DNA of 64,000 nt from Alphaproteobacteria bacterium. GTDB taxonomy: Bacteria; Myxococcota_A; UBA796; CAJQPC01. The notes below the pieces were generated by a model. It did not search any database. It saw only the letters and a list, made by a program, of their open reading frames with translations, and was not told the origin of the DNA. The translations under genes were made by a program, and so were the position numbers. The stretch is taken from positions 248,001 through 312,000 of the forward strand of contig JACKEV010000008.1 of the NCBI GenBank assembly GCA_020632795.1, written 5' to 3'. Of this stretch, positions 51,091 through 60,351 are shown in pieces (positions within the stretch are counted from its first letter, which is position 1; the number at the start of each line of letters is the position of its first letter).

Positions 51091-51714
51091 ATGCGGATCC
51101 ATGAAGAGTCCTTCTCTGAGGCCGTAAGCGCGGCGGTCGCCCGGATCGAGCAGCGCACCGACGCCGAGCTGGTCGTGGTCGCGGCGCGGCGCGCGAGCGC
51201 GTACCGGGAGGTCTCGGCGGCCGTCGGGGGGCTGGTCGCCTGGATCGTCCTGCTCATCGTGCTCTTCAGCCCCATCGTCTTCCCGCCCTGGCTGGTCCCG
51301 ATCGGGCTGCCGGTCATCGGGCTGGGGGCAGCGCTGCTGGCGGGGGACAGCGATCGGCTGCTGGGGGCGCTCGCGCCGCGGCGGTGGCAGCGCGCGCGGG
51401 TTCAGCGGGCGGCGCGGGCGGCCTTCGTGGAGCAGGCCGTGCACGGCACCGACGGACGCACCGGGGTCCTGGTCTTCGTGGCCGCGCTGGAGGGGCGGGT
51501 CGAGGTGCTCCCGGACCTGGGGCTGCGTGCCCGACTCGCGCCGGGGGCCCTGAACGCGGTGCGCTGGGGCGAGGGCGTCGACCCCCACGCCCTCCGGACC
51601 CGCGACGAGCTGCTCGCCGGCCTGGATGCCTTGGGCGCGCTGCTCGCCGAGGCCGCGCCCGCCACGGGGGAGAACCCCAACGAGCTGCCCGACGCGCCCC
51701 AGGTGATGCCATGA
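51091..51714 (+). CDS. TPM-domain membrane protein
   Basis: A 207-residue protein from ATG 51091. The start IHEESFSEAVSAAVARIEQR followed by TDAELVVVAARRAS is the entry of a TPM (TLP18.3/Psb32/MOLO-1) domain. Two hydrophobic spans follow (LVAWIVLLIVLFSPIV and VPIGLPVIGLGAALLA), then a second alpha/beta half with DGRTGVLVFVAALEGRVEVL. TPM proteins support assembly or repair of membrane complexes. Its stop overlaps the next gene start (ATGA), so the two products probably interact. Confidence 0.82.
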   Translation: MRIHEESFSEAVSAAVARIEQRTDAELVVVAARRASAYREVSAAVGGLVAWIVLLIVLFSPIVFPPWLVPIGLPVIGLGAALLAGDSDRLLGALAPRRWQRARVQRAARAAFVEQAVHGTDGRTGVLVFVAALEGRVEVLPDLGLRARLAPGALNAVRWGEGVDPHALRTRDELLAGLDALGALLAEAAPATGENPNELPDAPQVMP

Positions 51715-53261
51715 CCCCGACCCGACGGCAGGCCCTGCTGGGCTTCCTGGCGCTGCTGGCGCCGAGCGCCTCTGAGGCCCGGGTCGGCGGCGGGGGCGGG
51801 TACAGCGGCGGGGGCGGCGGGTACAGCGGCGGGGGCGGCGGATATAGCGGCGGGGGCTCGTCCTTCTCCCACTCCAGCTCGTTCTCCCACTCCAGCAGCT
51901 CCAGCGGGAGCGGCGGGGGCAGCGCCAGCCCCGAGGCCGTCATCGCCATGCTGATCGTGGGCCTGCCCATGTTCGCGGCGCACGCCTTCATCATGTTCCA
52001 AGGGGGCGGGCGGCGGACCCGGTCCACCTTCAGCGGTGGCGCGCGGGCGCTGCCCCCCGTCCTCCAGCCGAACTTCTCGGGGACCGACACCGTCCCGGGC
52101 GGCAGCCAGCGCTACGAGGCCCTGCGCCGACTCGACCCGAACTTCTCCGAGGCCCTGTTCATCGACTTCGCGCAGCTCCTCTACGCCCGGGTGCAGGAGC
52201 TGCGGGGGCGAGGCTCCCTCGATCCGCTGAAGCCCTACCTGCCGGCGAAGATCCAGGCGGCGCTCTCCAAGGACATCGCCGGGCTGGACGAGGTCCGCGA
52301 CGTCATCTTCGGGTCCACCCGGGTCACCGAGGTGGCGGTGGGGCCTGTCTGGGTCACGATCACCGTCCACGTCGACGCCAACGTGACCGAGCGACGCGGG
52401 GGGCAGACCGACACCTGGCTCTGCAACGATCACTGGACCTTCCGCCGCAAGGTCGGGGCGGTCTCCCCCGGGCCGGAGCGCATGCGGGCGCTGGTGTGCG
52501 CGGCCTGCGGCTCCAGCGCCGAGCCCCGCGACGACGGCACCTGCCCGAGCTGCGACCAGCCCCGGGGCGGCGGCGTGCACCAGTGGGAGCTGGGCAAGCT
52601 CACCTGGAAGCGGGACCGGCTGCCGGGGCTGTCCCTGTCCCCGGGGGGGGGCGTGGAGCCCGGGGCCGAGCGCCCCACCCTGGTCTCGGCGGACCTCGCC
52701 GCGAACCTGCGCGCCCTCAAGGCCACGGGCTTCTCGGTGGAGAACTTCTCCGATCAGGCCCGCGCGGTCTTCAAGCGGCTCCAGGCGGCCTGGGGAGCGC
52801 TGGACTGGGCGCCCACCCGGGCGCTGCAGACCGACGCCCTCTACCGGGTGCACCAGTTCTGGATCGACCGCTACGTCCGCGGAGGCCTTCGCAATCACGT
52901 CGAGGACATCGAGATCATCGCGGTGCGCTTCGCGAAGATCGACGTGGACGCCTGGACCGAGTCCATCACCGTGCGGATCTTCGCGAAGATGCGGGACTGG
53001 ACGGTGAACGCGGAGGGCGACGTGCTCGGCGGCAGCGCGCACGACCCGCGCACCTTCTCGGAGTACTGGACCTTCGTGCGCAGCGCGGGGGCCCCGGGCG
53101 CGCGCGGCCCCTGGGACATCAACCTCTGCCCCTCCTGCGGCGCGCCCGCCGACAACATCAACATGGCCGGGGTGTGCGGCTACTGCGAGGCGCACATCAC
53201 CAGCGGGGCGTTCGACTGGGTCCTCACCCGCATCGAGCAGGACGAGGCGTATCGGGGGTGA
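51711..53261 (+). CDS. Membrane protein with Gly-rich N-terminus, Tim44-like domains and zinc ribbons
   Basis: A 516-residue protein from ATG 51711. A signal or anchor (RRQALLGFLALLAPSASEA) leads to a Gly/Tyr/Ser-rich tract with three GGGGGYSG units, then a membrane span (AVIAMLIVGLPMFAAHAFIM). Two repeated alpha/beta domains follow, each resembling Tim44-like: LDPNFSEALFIDFAQLLYAR and the matching WIDRYVRGGLRNHVEDIEII half. Two CxxC pairs (VCAACGSS with CPSC; CPSCGAP with GYCEA) form zinc ribbons. Tim44-like/TPM pairs are seen in other bacteria, with unknown role in membrane-protein quality control. Confidence 0.75.
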   Translation: MTPTRRQALLGFLALLAPSASEARVGGGGGYSGGGGGYSGGGGGYSGGGSSFSHSSSFSHSSSSSGSGGGSASPEAVIAMLIVGLPMFAAHAFIMFQGGGRRTRSTFSGGARALPPVLQPNFSGTDTVPGGSQRYEALRRLDPNFSEALFIDFAQLLYARVQELRGRGSLDPLKPYLPAKIQAALSKDIAGLDEVRDVIFGSTRVTEVAVGPVWVTITVHVDANVTERRGGQTDTWLCNDHWTFRRKVGAVSPGPERMRALVCAACGSSAEPRDDGTCPSCDQPRGGGVHQWELGKLTWKRDRLPGLSLSPGGGVEPGAERPTLVSADLAANLRALKATGFSVENFSDQARAVFKRLQAAWGALDWAPTRALQTDALYRVHQFWIDRYVRGGLRNHVEDIEIIAVRFAKIDVDAWTESITVRIFAKMRDWTVNAEGDVLGGSAHDPRTFSEYWTFVRSAGAPGARGPWDINLCPSCGAPADNINMAGVCGYCEAHITSGAFDWVLTRIEQDEAYRG

Positions 53262-53276
53262 CCCCGCAGCAGGCGG

Positions 53277-54854
53277 TCAGTCCTCGCGGGAACGCATGGC
53301 CAGGCCGGCCATCAGGGCCAGCAGCATCGCGAAGCCGCCCGCCCCGCGCCCGCTGGAGGAGCAGGCGCCCGGGTCGGCGGTGACCACCGGCGCGTCGGCC
53401 AGATAGGCGCAGGCGCCCTCGGTGGTGTCGATGCCCTCGGCGGTGTCCTGGCCGCCCGCGCCGTCGTCGCCCTCGTCGACCTTGTTGTCGCAGTCGTTGT
53501 CGATGCCGTCGCAGTCCTCGGTCGCGCCGGGGTAGGTCCAGGCGTCGTAGTCGTCGCAGTCGCCGCCGGTCTCGGTGTGGCCGTCCTGGTCGTCGTCGAA
53601 GTCCCAGGTGCCCTCGTCGATGTTGTCGTCGCAGTCGTTGTCGATGCCGTCGGCCTCCTCGTCCATGCCGGGGCCGATGTCGGTGTCGTAGTCGTCGCAG
53701 TCGCCCTCGCGGTTGGCCCAGCCGTCGCCGTCGTCGTCCACCCGGCCGCTGTCCTCGTCCACCACGCCGTCGCAGTCGTCGTCGATCTGGTTGTTGGGCA
53801 CGTCTTCTGCGTCGGGGTTCACGTCGGGGAAGTCGTCGGCGCAGTCGCCCTGGTTCTCGCTGTAGCCGTCGCCGTCGTTGTCGTTGGAGACCGAGTCGCT
53901 GCGCTCGTCGATCACCCCGTCGCAGTCGTTGTCCAGGCCGTCGGCCAGCTCGGCGGCGTCGGGGTAGATGGTGTCGTAGCGGTCGTCGCAGTCCAGGCCG
54001 CAGTCATAGAAGCCGTCGCCGTCGGCGTCCCAGGTCGGGTCGGCGGAGGAGGCGCAGCCGTTGCCCATCAGCACGATGATCGGCTCGTCGTCCGGGTCGC
54101 TGGTGACCAGGGTGACCTCGGCGCGCTCCTCGGTGTTGCGGGAGGGGATGTAGCCGAACCGGATGGTCTCGTGGTCCCCCGGCAGGATGTAGATCGGGGT
54201 GGGGGTGACCCCGAAGAAGGAGGTGGAGCTGCCCGCGGACTCCTGGAAGCCGGACACGATCATCATGATCGAGCCGTTGTTGATCACCTCGACGTCCTCG
54301 AAGAAGGAGCCGCCGATGGCGCGCTTCCCGAAGTCGATGAACTGCGGGTAGTAGGAGGAGCGCGGGTAGCGCGCGATGCCGCGGATCTGGAAGACGTGGA
54401 CGCCGGAGCCGTCGTGCACGCCCTCCACGGGCTCGATGCCCGCGATCTTGTTGTCGTTGGTGTCGACGTAGACCGTCGCGCGGAAGTAGCCCTCTCGATC
54501 CGGCCGGAAGCTGATCTCGAGCTGCTCGAAGACGCTCAGGTCGGTGGCCCCCGCGTCGATGCGGAGCTGGTCGTTGGCGCCGTCGCCGTCGGTGTCGTAG
54601 TTGCGCCAGTTCTGGAGCAGGACGAAAGCCTCATCGGAGCCTTGGTTCTCGACGACCACGTTGCTGACGATGACCTGCCCGCGGCCCAGGGAGTACATGG
54701 GCACCGAGACGGTCACCCAGTTGCCCACGCTGGTGCCCCCGGCGTCGACCAGCGGAGCGATGTAGAGGGATCGCGCGGCCTCCGTCACCCCGTAGTCCGG
54801 CGTGCAGGCCGTCAGGATGCCAAGGAAACCGATGGCAAGGGTCCAGCGAGTCAT
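53277..54854 (-). CDS. Surface lipoprotein with MopE-type repeats and MYXO-CTERM-like tail
   Basis: A 525-residue protein; ATG 54854 chosen as it opens the signal (TRWTLAIGFLGILTAC) with a lipobox. Residues about 20-250 are beta-sandwich-like (VSNVVVENQGSDEAFVLL; FIDFGKRAIGGSFFEDVEV), resembling ASPM/SPD-2/Hydin-type Ig modules. Residues about 260-460 hold MopE-type repeats. The end, PGACSSSGRGAGGFAMLLAL and MAGLAMRSRED, has Cys, a hydrophobic helix and a basic end, as in MYXO-CTERM. Having both an N-terminal lipobox and a C-terminal sorting tail is unusual. Lies downstream of the ATP-grasp gene on the same strand, 72 nt away. Confidence 0.83.
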   Translation of the reverse strand: MTRWTLAIGFLGILTACTPDYGVTEAARSLYIAPLVDAGGTSVGNWVTVSVPMYSLGRGQVIVSNVVVENQGSDEAFVLLQNWRNYDTDGDGANDQLRIDAGATDLSVFEQLEISFRPDREGYFRATVYVDTNDNKIAGIEPVEGVHDGSGVHVFQIRGIARYPRSSYYPQFIDFGKRAIGGSFFEDVEVINNGSIMMIVSGFQESAGSSTSFFGVTPTPIYILPGDHETIRFGYIPSRNTEERAEVTLVTSDPDDEPIIVLMGNGCASSADPTWDADGDGFYDCGLDCDDRYDTIYPDAAELADGLDNDCDGVIDERSDSVSNDNDGDGYSENQGDCADDFPDVNPDAEDVPNNQIDDDCDGVVDEDSGRVDDDGDGWANREGDCDDYDTDIGPGMDEEADGIDNDCDDNIDEGTWDFDDDQDGHTETGGDCDDYDAWTYPGATEDCDGIDNDCDNKVDEGDDGAGGQDTAEGIDTTEGACAYLADAPVVTADPGACSSSGRGAGGFAMLLALMAGLAMRSRED

Positions 54855-54926
54855 GGGGGCGCCTCTGCGGTAAGTCGTCATGTCTATTCTACCCGTTCTC
54901 GCGGGGGGCGCGGGCCTGAGGGGGTC

Positions 54927-56459
54927 CTATCCCTCACGCAGGGCGCCGGCTTCCCGGTCCAGCACGCCGACGGTCTTGTTGTACAGGAACATGGCCTGCT
55001 GGGGGTTGTCTCCGATGCACACCAGGCCGAGCTTCCCGAACTCCGACAGCGCGCCGATCAGGTGGAACACCACGCCCCGCTCGGAGCTGCCGTGGAAGTG
55101 CAGGCCGTGGAACACGGCGATGTCGATGAGGTCGTCGGGGGTGAGGCCCTGGTAGGTGTCGCTGTGCAGGGTGTCGGAGGCGTAGTAGTACTTGGGCTTC
55201 TCGTTGGGGGTCAGGAACTGGCCGGTGGTGTAGTCGTAGGTGCCGTCGGTCAGGAACTTCAGGGTCAGGAAGGGGTGGGTGGTGCCGCCCTTGCGCAGGT
55301 TGACCTCGATGGCGTAGTGCTTCCAGTCGCCGTCCTCCTGGACGGAGACGAAGTCGGTGGCGAAGCGCCCGACCACCCCGCGCTTCGCCATGACCGAGGC
55401 GATGCTGAAGCCGGCCTCCTGGATCTCCAGGCGGTACTCAGGGATGGCCGGGAAGGTGCAGCCCAGGAAGACCTGGCCGCTGGGGCCGCCCAGCACCTGG
55501 TCGTGGGTGGAGATGGTCATGGGCTCGCCCAGGGCGTTGACCCGGGACTGGCAGGACGGCGAGTGTTTGACCTTGCCCTCCACGAAGCACTCCACGACCC
55601 CGCCCATCTCCCGGTACTTCTCGATGTAGGTCTCCCACCGCTCCATCGGGGCCTCGAAGCGCAGGCCGGTGGGCAGGTTCTCGCGGATCCAGGGCTTGCG
55701 GTCGCCGGTCTCCGGGGCCCCTTCGGTGTAGAACAGCGCGTTGCCCTCGCCGGAGAAGCCGTCGTTGAGCTTCACCACCACCCGGCGCAGGCCCGGGTTG
55801 CGGGCGATGAGGGTGTCGATGGCCTCGACGATGTCGTCCTCGTCCCGCAGGCGCTCGAAGCCGTCGGGCAGCAGCACGCCGGCCTCTCGGAACACCTCCC
55901 GGCAGCCGGACTTGGTGCCCAGGTCGTAGAGGTCGGGGTCGGGTGCGTGCAGGGGCAGGCCCAGGCGCACGGCCAGGGTGCGCTCCAGGGGGCTGGAGTT
56001 GAACACCGAGAGGTGTGCGATCTCGGGGTCCTGGATGGCCGAGAGGATGCGCTGCTGGAGCAGCGGGCGGTCGAGGATCTTCTGGGAGAGGGGCCGCGGC
56101 GAGGCGTCGTGGCAGGCCAGCAGGGTCAGGCGCTTGCGGGCGTGGTTGCCCGGCACCCCCGAGAGCAGGTGGAGGTAGTAGTCCACGATCGAGGGGTGGA
56201 TCGGCTGGCTGGTCACGAACACGAGGTTGGTGCGCGGCAGCCGCAGCAGCATCAGCATGTAGAGCAGGCGCTCTTCGTAGTGATGCACGCCGCTGATCTT
56301 CTTGAGCTCGTCCGGGTGCAGCGAGAGGCTGGGCACGACGACGACGGTCTGGGGGGTGCGCGGGTTCTCGGTGATCTTGCGGAAGATCTCGGGAAGCCGC
56401 GCCTTGAGGGTGTGGAAGGCGGCGATCTCTTCGGGGGAGCCGGGGGCGGGGTGTCGCAT
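54927..56459 (-). CDS. ATP-grasp ligase, PGM1-related
   Basis: A 510-residue protein from ATG 56459. The N-terminal 180 residues are a preATP-grasp-like Rossmann part (TVVVVPSLSLHPDELKKISG; RLGLPLHAPDPDLYDLGTKS). The ATP-grasp core follows with VVVKLNDGFSGEGNALFY, MGGVVECFVEGKVKHSPS and the metal-binding HYAIEVNLRKGGTTHPF. The pattern matches the group annotated as peptide ligase PGM1-related, named from pheganomycin synthesis, which joins amino-acid-like substrates using ATP. No peptide precursor is next to it. Divergent from the Rpn-family gene. Confidence 0.82.
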   Translation of the reverse strand: MRHPAPGSPEEIAAFHTLKARLPEIFRKITENPRTPQTVVVVPSLSLHPDELKKISGVHHYEERLLYMLMLLRLPRTNLVFVTSQPIHPSIVDYYLHLLSGVPGNHARKRLTLLACHDASPRPLSQKILDRPLLQQRILSAIQDPEIAHLSVFNSSPLERTLAVRLGLPLHAPDPDLYDLGTKSGCREVFREAGVLLPDGFERLRDEDDIVEAIDTLIARNPGLRRVVVKLNDGFSGEGNALFYTEGAPETGDRKPWIRENLPTGLRFEAPMERWETYIEKYREMGGVVECFVEGKVKHSPSCQSRVNALGEPMTISTHDQVLGGPSGQVFLGCTFPAIPEYRLEIQEAGFSIASVMAKRGVVGRFATDFVSVQEDGDWKHYAIEVNLRKGGTTHPFLTLKFLTDGTYDYTTGQFLTPNEKPKYYYASDTLHSDTYQGLTPDDLIDIAVFHGLHFHGSSERGVVFHLIGALSEFGKLGLVCIGDNPQQAMFLYNKTVGVLDREAGALREG

Positions 56460-56522
56460 GGGGGGGACTCTACCACCACAGGTGCTGGATGAGGCGGTGA
56501 GGTGGGCCCCTGGCCGCTCACC

Positions 56523-56540
56523 GTACGGTCACGACCGTAC
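56523..56540. promoter_or_regulatory. Palindromic operator-like site between ATP-grasp and Rpn genes
   Basis: GTACGGTC-AC-GACCGTAC is a perfect 8-bp dyad with 2-bp spacer in a 153-nt divergent intergenic region. It is 64 nt from the ATP-grasp start and 73 nt from the Rpn-family start. It looks like a homodimeric regulator site; the regulator is not in the window. Confidence 0.55.
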
Positions 56541-56612
56541 AAATGACCGGACATCCGCTCATCGACATTCAAACGCCCATCGAGATAGGGCAGGGGTCGG
56601 AGACCCGACCCC

Positions 56613-57632
56613 ATGACCCAACCCCACGACAACCTCTTCAAGGACGTCTTCGGCGACCCTGAGGTCGCCGCGGAGCACCTGCGCGGGGCCCTGCCGGCGG
56701 AGGTGCTGGCCTGGGTGGACCTCGACACCCTGGAGCGGGTGGAGCGCAGCTTCGTCGACGGTGAGCTGGGCGTGCAGCACGCGGACCTGTTGTTCACCGT
56801 TTGTCTCAGGTCCGGCGGGGAGGCGCTGGTCTACCTGCTCTTCGAGCACCAGTCGACGCCCGACCCCATGATGCCCTACCGCCTGATGGTCTACATCGTG
56901 CGCATCTGGGCCCACTGGCTCAAGACACACACCGACGCGAAGCGGCTGCCTCTGGTCTACCCGCTGGTCCTCTACCAGGGCCAGCGAGCCTGGAACGCAC
57001 CCCCCGATCTGGCCGATCTCATCGACCTCCCGGAAGAGGCCGCGGCGGTCTTCGCCGAGGCCCTGCCCCACCTGCGCTACGACCTCGCCGACCTCTCCCA
57101 GGTCCCGGACGAGGACCTGATGTCGGGGGCGCTGCTCTCCTGGGTGAAGCTCCTGATGAAGCACGCCTGGGACGAGGACCTGCCGGACCGGCTGCCGGGC
57201 TGGATGGAGGTCTTCCGCCGGATCATGGCCGCCGGGAGCGGGCTGCGCGCGCTGGAGCTGACCGCGCGATATATTTATGAAGTCAACGACGCGGATCGGG
57301 CCGCCGAGGTGATCCGGCAGATCGCCGGGGAGGTCCTGGGTCCTGGCAACGAGGAGTACATCATGAGCCTGGCCAACCGACTGAGAGCCGAGGGCTTCGA
57401 GCGCGGCGTCAAGGAGGGCATCGAGCAAGGCCTGGAGCGAGGCATCGAGCAGGGCATCGAGCAGGGTCGTCGCCGCCAGGCCCAGGTGCTCCTGAGCCTC
57501 CTGGAGCGCCGCTTCGGCCCCCTCACCGACAGCGTCCGCGAGCGCGTCCTCCAGGCCGATCCCGACAAACTGACCACCTGGACCGATCGCATCCTCACCG
57601 CCTCGACGGTCGACGCGCTGCTCGACCGGTGA
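56613..57632 (+). CDS. Rpn-family recombination-promoting nuclease/putative transposase
   Basis: A 339-residue protein from ATG 56613. It begins PHDNLFKDVFGDPEVAAEHL, continues QHADLLFTVCLRSG and VYLLFEHQSTPDPMMPYRL, the D...E-x-Q PD-(D/E)XK nuclease pattern of Rpn/YhgA (Transposase_31) proteins. The C-terminus has repeated EGIEQGLERGIEQGIEQGR coils, typical of the family. Rpn proteins are DNA endonucleases that stimulate RecA-independent recombination. Length is near the family norm. Confidence 0.92.
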   Translation: MTQPHDNLFKDVFGDPEVAAEHLRGALPAEVLAWVDLDTLERVERSFVDGELGVQHADLLFTVCLRSGGEALVYLLFEHQSTPDPMMPYRLMVYIVRIWAHWLKTHTDAKRLPLVYPLVLYQGQRAWNAPPDLADLIDLPEEAAAVFAEALPHLRYDLADLSQVPDEDLMSGALLSWVKLLMKHAWDEDLPDRLPGWMEVFRRIMAAGSGLRALELTARYIYEVNDADRAAEVIRQIAGEVLGPGNEEYIMSLANRLRAEGFERGVKEGIEQGLERGIEQGIEQGRRRQAQVLLSLLERRFGPLTDSVRERVLQADPDKLTTWTDRILTASTVDALLDR

Positions 57633-57736
57633 GGCTGCGGGGAGGCCGGGACGCGCACGGCGACGGCCTCATCCCCGTGATATCCTGACTCCTCCCCAAC
57701 CTCGTCTCGAACTCTCAGGAAGATGGAGTCGGTCGC

Positions 57737-59185
57737 ATGAGCGTGACCCTGATCAACCCGCCCGAGAAGCTCCGCGTCTGGGCCGGGATCTCCGAGAGCA
57801 TGTCCTACGGTGTGTACTGCTTCCCGCCGCTCGCCTTGATGTACCTCCAGGCGGCCGTCGAGAAGTACACCCCGTTCCAGGCCGAGATCTACGACGGCGT
57901 CGTCGACGACCTCGACCACCAGGACTTCGACGCCGGGCTGGCCAAGCACGACCTCGACGTCGTGGGCATCAGCACCTACACCCACAGCCTGCCTGATGTC
58001 CAGATGGTCATCAACAACGTGCGCAAGCGCAACCCGAACGCGCACATCATCCTGGGCGGGCCCCACCCGATCATGTTCCCCGAGTACGCCGTCCAGCTCG
58101 ACGGCATCGACGCCATCTGCGTGGGGGACGGCGACGACGCCTTCGTGGACGTTGTCGAGGCGCTCGATCAGGGCCGCTCCCTCGAGGGCATCGGCGGCGT
58201 CTGGTTCAAGCAGGACGGCGACTGGATCCGCAACGCCCCCCGCAAGGAGTCCCGGGATCTGAGCTGGCAGATCTGGCCGGACCGCAGCCGCTCCCGCTTC
58301 CGCGACTACTGGGTCCCCGGCTCCAAGCAGCCCCTGGTCACCACCGCTGTCACCAGCCGCGGCTGCCCCCACTCCTGCCCGTTCTGCTTCACCTACAAGA
58401 AGCAGTACCGCATCCGGGACATCGAGAACATCCTGGATGAGATGGAGCACTGCATCTCCCTGGGGATCACCGAGGTCTTCTTCGTCGACGACCTCTTCAC
58501 CCCCAACAGCCAGTGGGCCATCAAGTTCTGCGACGGCATCGAGCGCAGGGGCCTGAAGTTCAACTGGGGCTACAAGACCACCATCGCGGGCACCACCCGC
58601 GAGCAGGTCCGCCGCTGCAAGGAAGCCGGCTGCACCAAGATGCACTTCGGCGTCGAGTCGATGAACAACGAGGGCCTCGACGTCCACCAGAAGCACTGCG
58701 ACACCGACGACTGCCACCGCGTCTTCCGCTGGTGCCGCGAAGAGGGCCTGCGCAGCGTCGCCTACATCATGATCGGCGCCCCCCACGAGCGCACCAAGGA
58801 GGACGTGCTCGTCAACCTTGACGAGGCCCTCAAGCTCGACCCGGACTACGCCGCCTTCGCGATCTACACCCCCTACCCGGGCACCGAGACCTTCGACGAG
58901 GGCGCCAAGATGGGCCTCTTCCCGTCGGACTGCTGGGATCGCCTGATGAAGGACCCGCTCTGCGGCGTCAAGGTCCCGGTCTGCTGGGAGGAGCACCTCA
59001 CCAAGGCCGAGCTGCTCGACCTGCTCAAGATCTGCCACCGGCGGTTCTACTTCCGGCCCCGCTTCGTGGCCCGCAGCCTGCTCAAGCTGGAGAGCCCCCA
59101 GGAGTTCAAGCGCCTGGCCACCAGCGCGATGGGGCTGTTGAAGCTGGAGATGCTCAAGGCGGACGAGCACGAGGCGCCCGTCTGA
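57737..59185 (+). CDS. B12-binding-domain radical SAM protein
   Basis: A 482-residue protein from ATG 57737 with GGAG 8 nt upstream. The N-terminal 150 residues have a cobalamin-binding-like Rossmann domain (DVVGISTYTHSLPDVQMV; AHIILGGPHPIMFPEY). The 4Fe-4S motif is CPHSCPFC (CxxxCxxC), followed by FFVDDLFTPNSQWAIKFCD and AGCTKMHFGVESMN. Such enzymes catalyse methylations or other radical reactions on lipids, tRNA or natural products. The downstream SGNH gene overlaps its stop, so both are probably in one transcript. Confidence 0.93.
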   Translation: MSVTLINPPEKLRVWAGISESMSYGVYCFPPLALMYLQAAVEKYTPFQAEIYDGVVDDLDHQDFDAGLAKHDLDVVGISTYTHSLPDVQMVINNVRKRNPNAHIILGGPHPIMFPEYAVQLDGIDAICVGDGDDAFVDVVEALDQGRSLEGIGGVWFKQDGDWIRNAPRKESRDLSWQIWPDRSRSRFRDYWVPGSKQPLVTTAVTSRGCPHSCPFCFTYKKQYRIRDIENILDEMEHCISLGITEVFFVDDLFTPNSQWAIKFCDGIERRGLKFNWGYKTTIAGTTREQVRRCKEAGCTKMHFGVESMNNEGLDVHQKHCDTDDCHRVFRWCREEGLRSVAYIMIGAPHERTKEDVLVNLDEALKLDPDYAAFAIYTPYPGTETFDEGAKMGLFPSDCWDRLMKDPLCGVKVPVCWEEHLTKAELLDLLKICHRRFYFRPRFVARSLLKLESPQEFKRLATSAMGLLKLEMLKADEHEAPV

Positions 59186-60279
59186 TCCGTCGCCTGCTGC
59201 TTGTCCTGGGCGGCCTCGTCGTCGCGTTGCTCGCGGTCGAGGTCACCGTCCGTGTCGTCGCTCCGCAGACCCCCCTGAGCGTCGAGCCCCCGCCGCTGCT
59301 GCGCGGCCAGCTCACCACCCCCGGCGACCACCCGGTCCGCAGCGCGGAGTACGACGTCGTCGTGCACGTCAACCAGCGCGGCTTCGTGGACCGGGAGTGG
59401 CCCCCGCCCCGGGACGACGACCACCGCGTCGTGGTCATCGGCGACAGCTTCGTGCAGGCCGCCCAGGTGCCCCTGGCGCAGGGCTTCGGCCGGCAGTTGG
59501 AGGCCGCCATCGAGGCCATCAGCCCCGCGGACGTCGACGTGCTCTCGATGGGGGTGCCCGGCGCGGGCACCGCCACGGCCCTGGGCGTGCTGGAGACCTA
59601 CGCCCTGCCGGAGCAGCCCGACCTCGTGCTGCTGGGCTTCCTGGTCTCCAACGACGTCCTGAACAACCACCCCCTGCTGGAGGGCAAGGACGACAAGCCC
59701 TTCTACGCGCTGAAGGACGGCGCGCTGGTCCCGGTGGACGCACCCAGCGCGGTCGCCCCGAGCTGGGCCGCCTCCACCCCCAGCCACGCCGCGCGCTGGG
59801 TCGCCCGCACCCTGGCCACCCGCCGCGCCGCCGCGCGCAAGCTGGCGCTGGGGGGCGGGCTGCCCATCGACCTGCGGGTCCACGACCCCGGGCCCGACCC
59901 CACCTGGGCGGAGGCCTGGGCGGTCACCGACGCCCTGATCGCGGAGATGGCCCGGCGCTGCGCCGAGGCTGGCGTCGACTTCGCCGTGCTGCTCTTCCCC
60001 GACGCCATCCAGGCCACCGAGGCCGGGCGCGCGCGGGCCCGGCGCGACTGGCCCCAGACCGCGGGCTGGGACTTCGACGCCGCCCAGGCCCACGCCGCCC
60101 GGGTGGCCGAAGCCCACGCCCCGGTCCTCGACCTCCAGCCCGGGATCTCTGCGGCGCAGGGGGAGGGACCTCTCTACTTCGAGCAGGACGGGCACTGGAC
60201 GGCGCGCGGTCACGCGGCGGCGGCCCGGACGGCGGCGCCCTTCGTCGCGGCGCAGCTCGGGGTGCTGGAGGAGGATTGA
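59182..60279 (+). CDS. Membrane-anchored SGNH/GDSL hydrolase (CTG start proposed)
   Basis: A 365-residue protein if started at CTG 59182, whose CTGA overlaps the stop of the radical-SAM gene; GAGG lies 7 nt upstream. This start yields a membrane anchor (IRRLLLVLGGLVVALLAVEV) that would be cut in two by the next candidate, TTG 59227. The catalytic Ser is in VVVIGDSFVQAA, N in VSNDVLNNH, and the Asp/His in EQDGHWTARGH. It resembles AlgJ/AlgX-type or lipase-type SGNH enzymes acting in the periplasm on acylated glycans or lipids. No ATG is available. Confidence 0.8.
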   Translation: MIRRLLLVLGGLVVALLAVEVTVRVVAPQTPLSVEPPPLLRGQLTTPGDHPVRSAEYDVVVHVNQRGFVDREWPPPRDDDHRVVVIGDSFVQAAQVPLAQGFGRQLEAAIEAISPADVDVLSMGVPGAGTATALGVLETYALPEQPDLVLLGFLVSNDVLNNHPLLEGKDDKPFYALKDGALVPVDAPSAVAPSWAASTPSHAARWVARTLATRRAAARKLALGGGLPIDLRVHDPGPDPTWAEAWAVTDALIAEMARRCAEAGVDFAVLLFPDAIQATEAGRARARRDWPQTAGWDFDAAQAHAARVAEAHAPVLDLQPGISAAQGEGPLYFEQDGHWTARGHAAAARTAAPFVAAQLGVLEED

Positions 60280-60351
60280 CGGGGTAGGGACTTGCCCACC
60301 GCCCCCGCCGTTGACAACATGGGGCGCCCCCTCCTCTCTCCCAGGTGTCCC

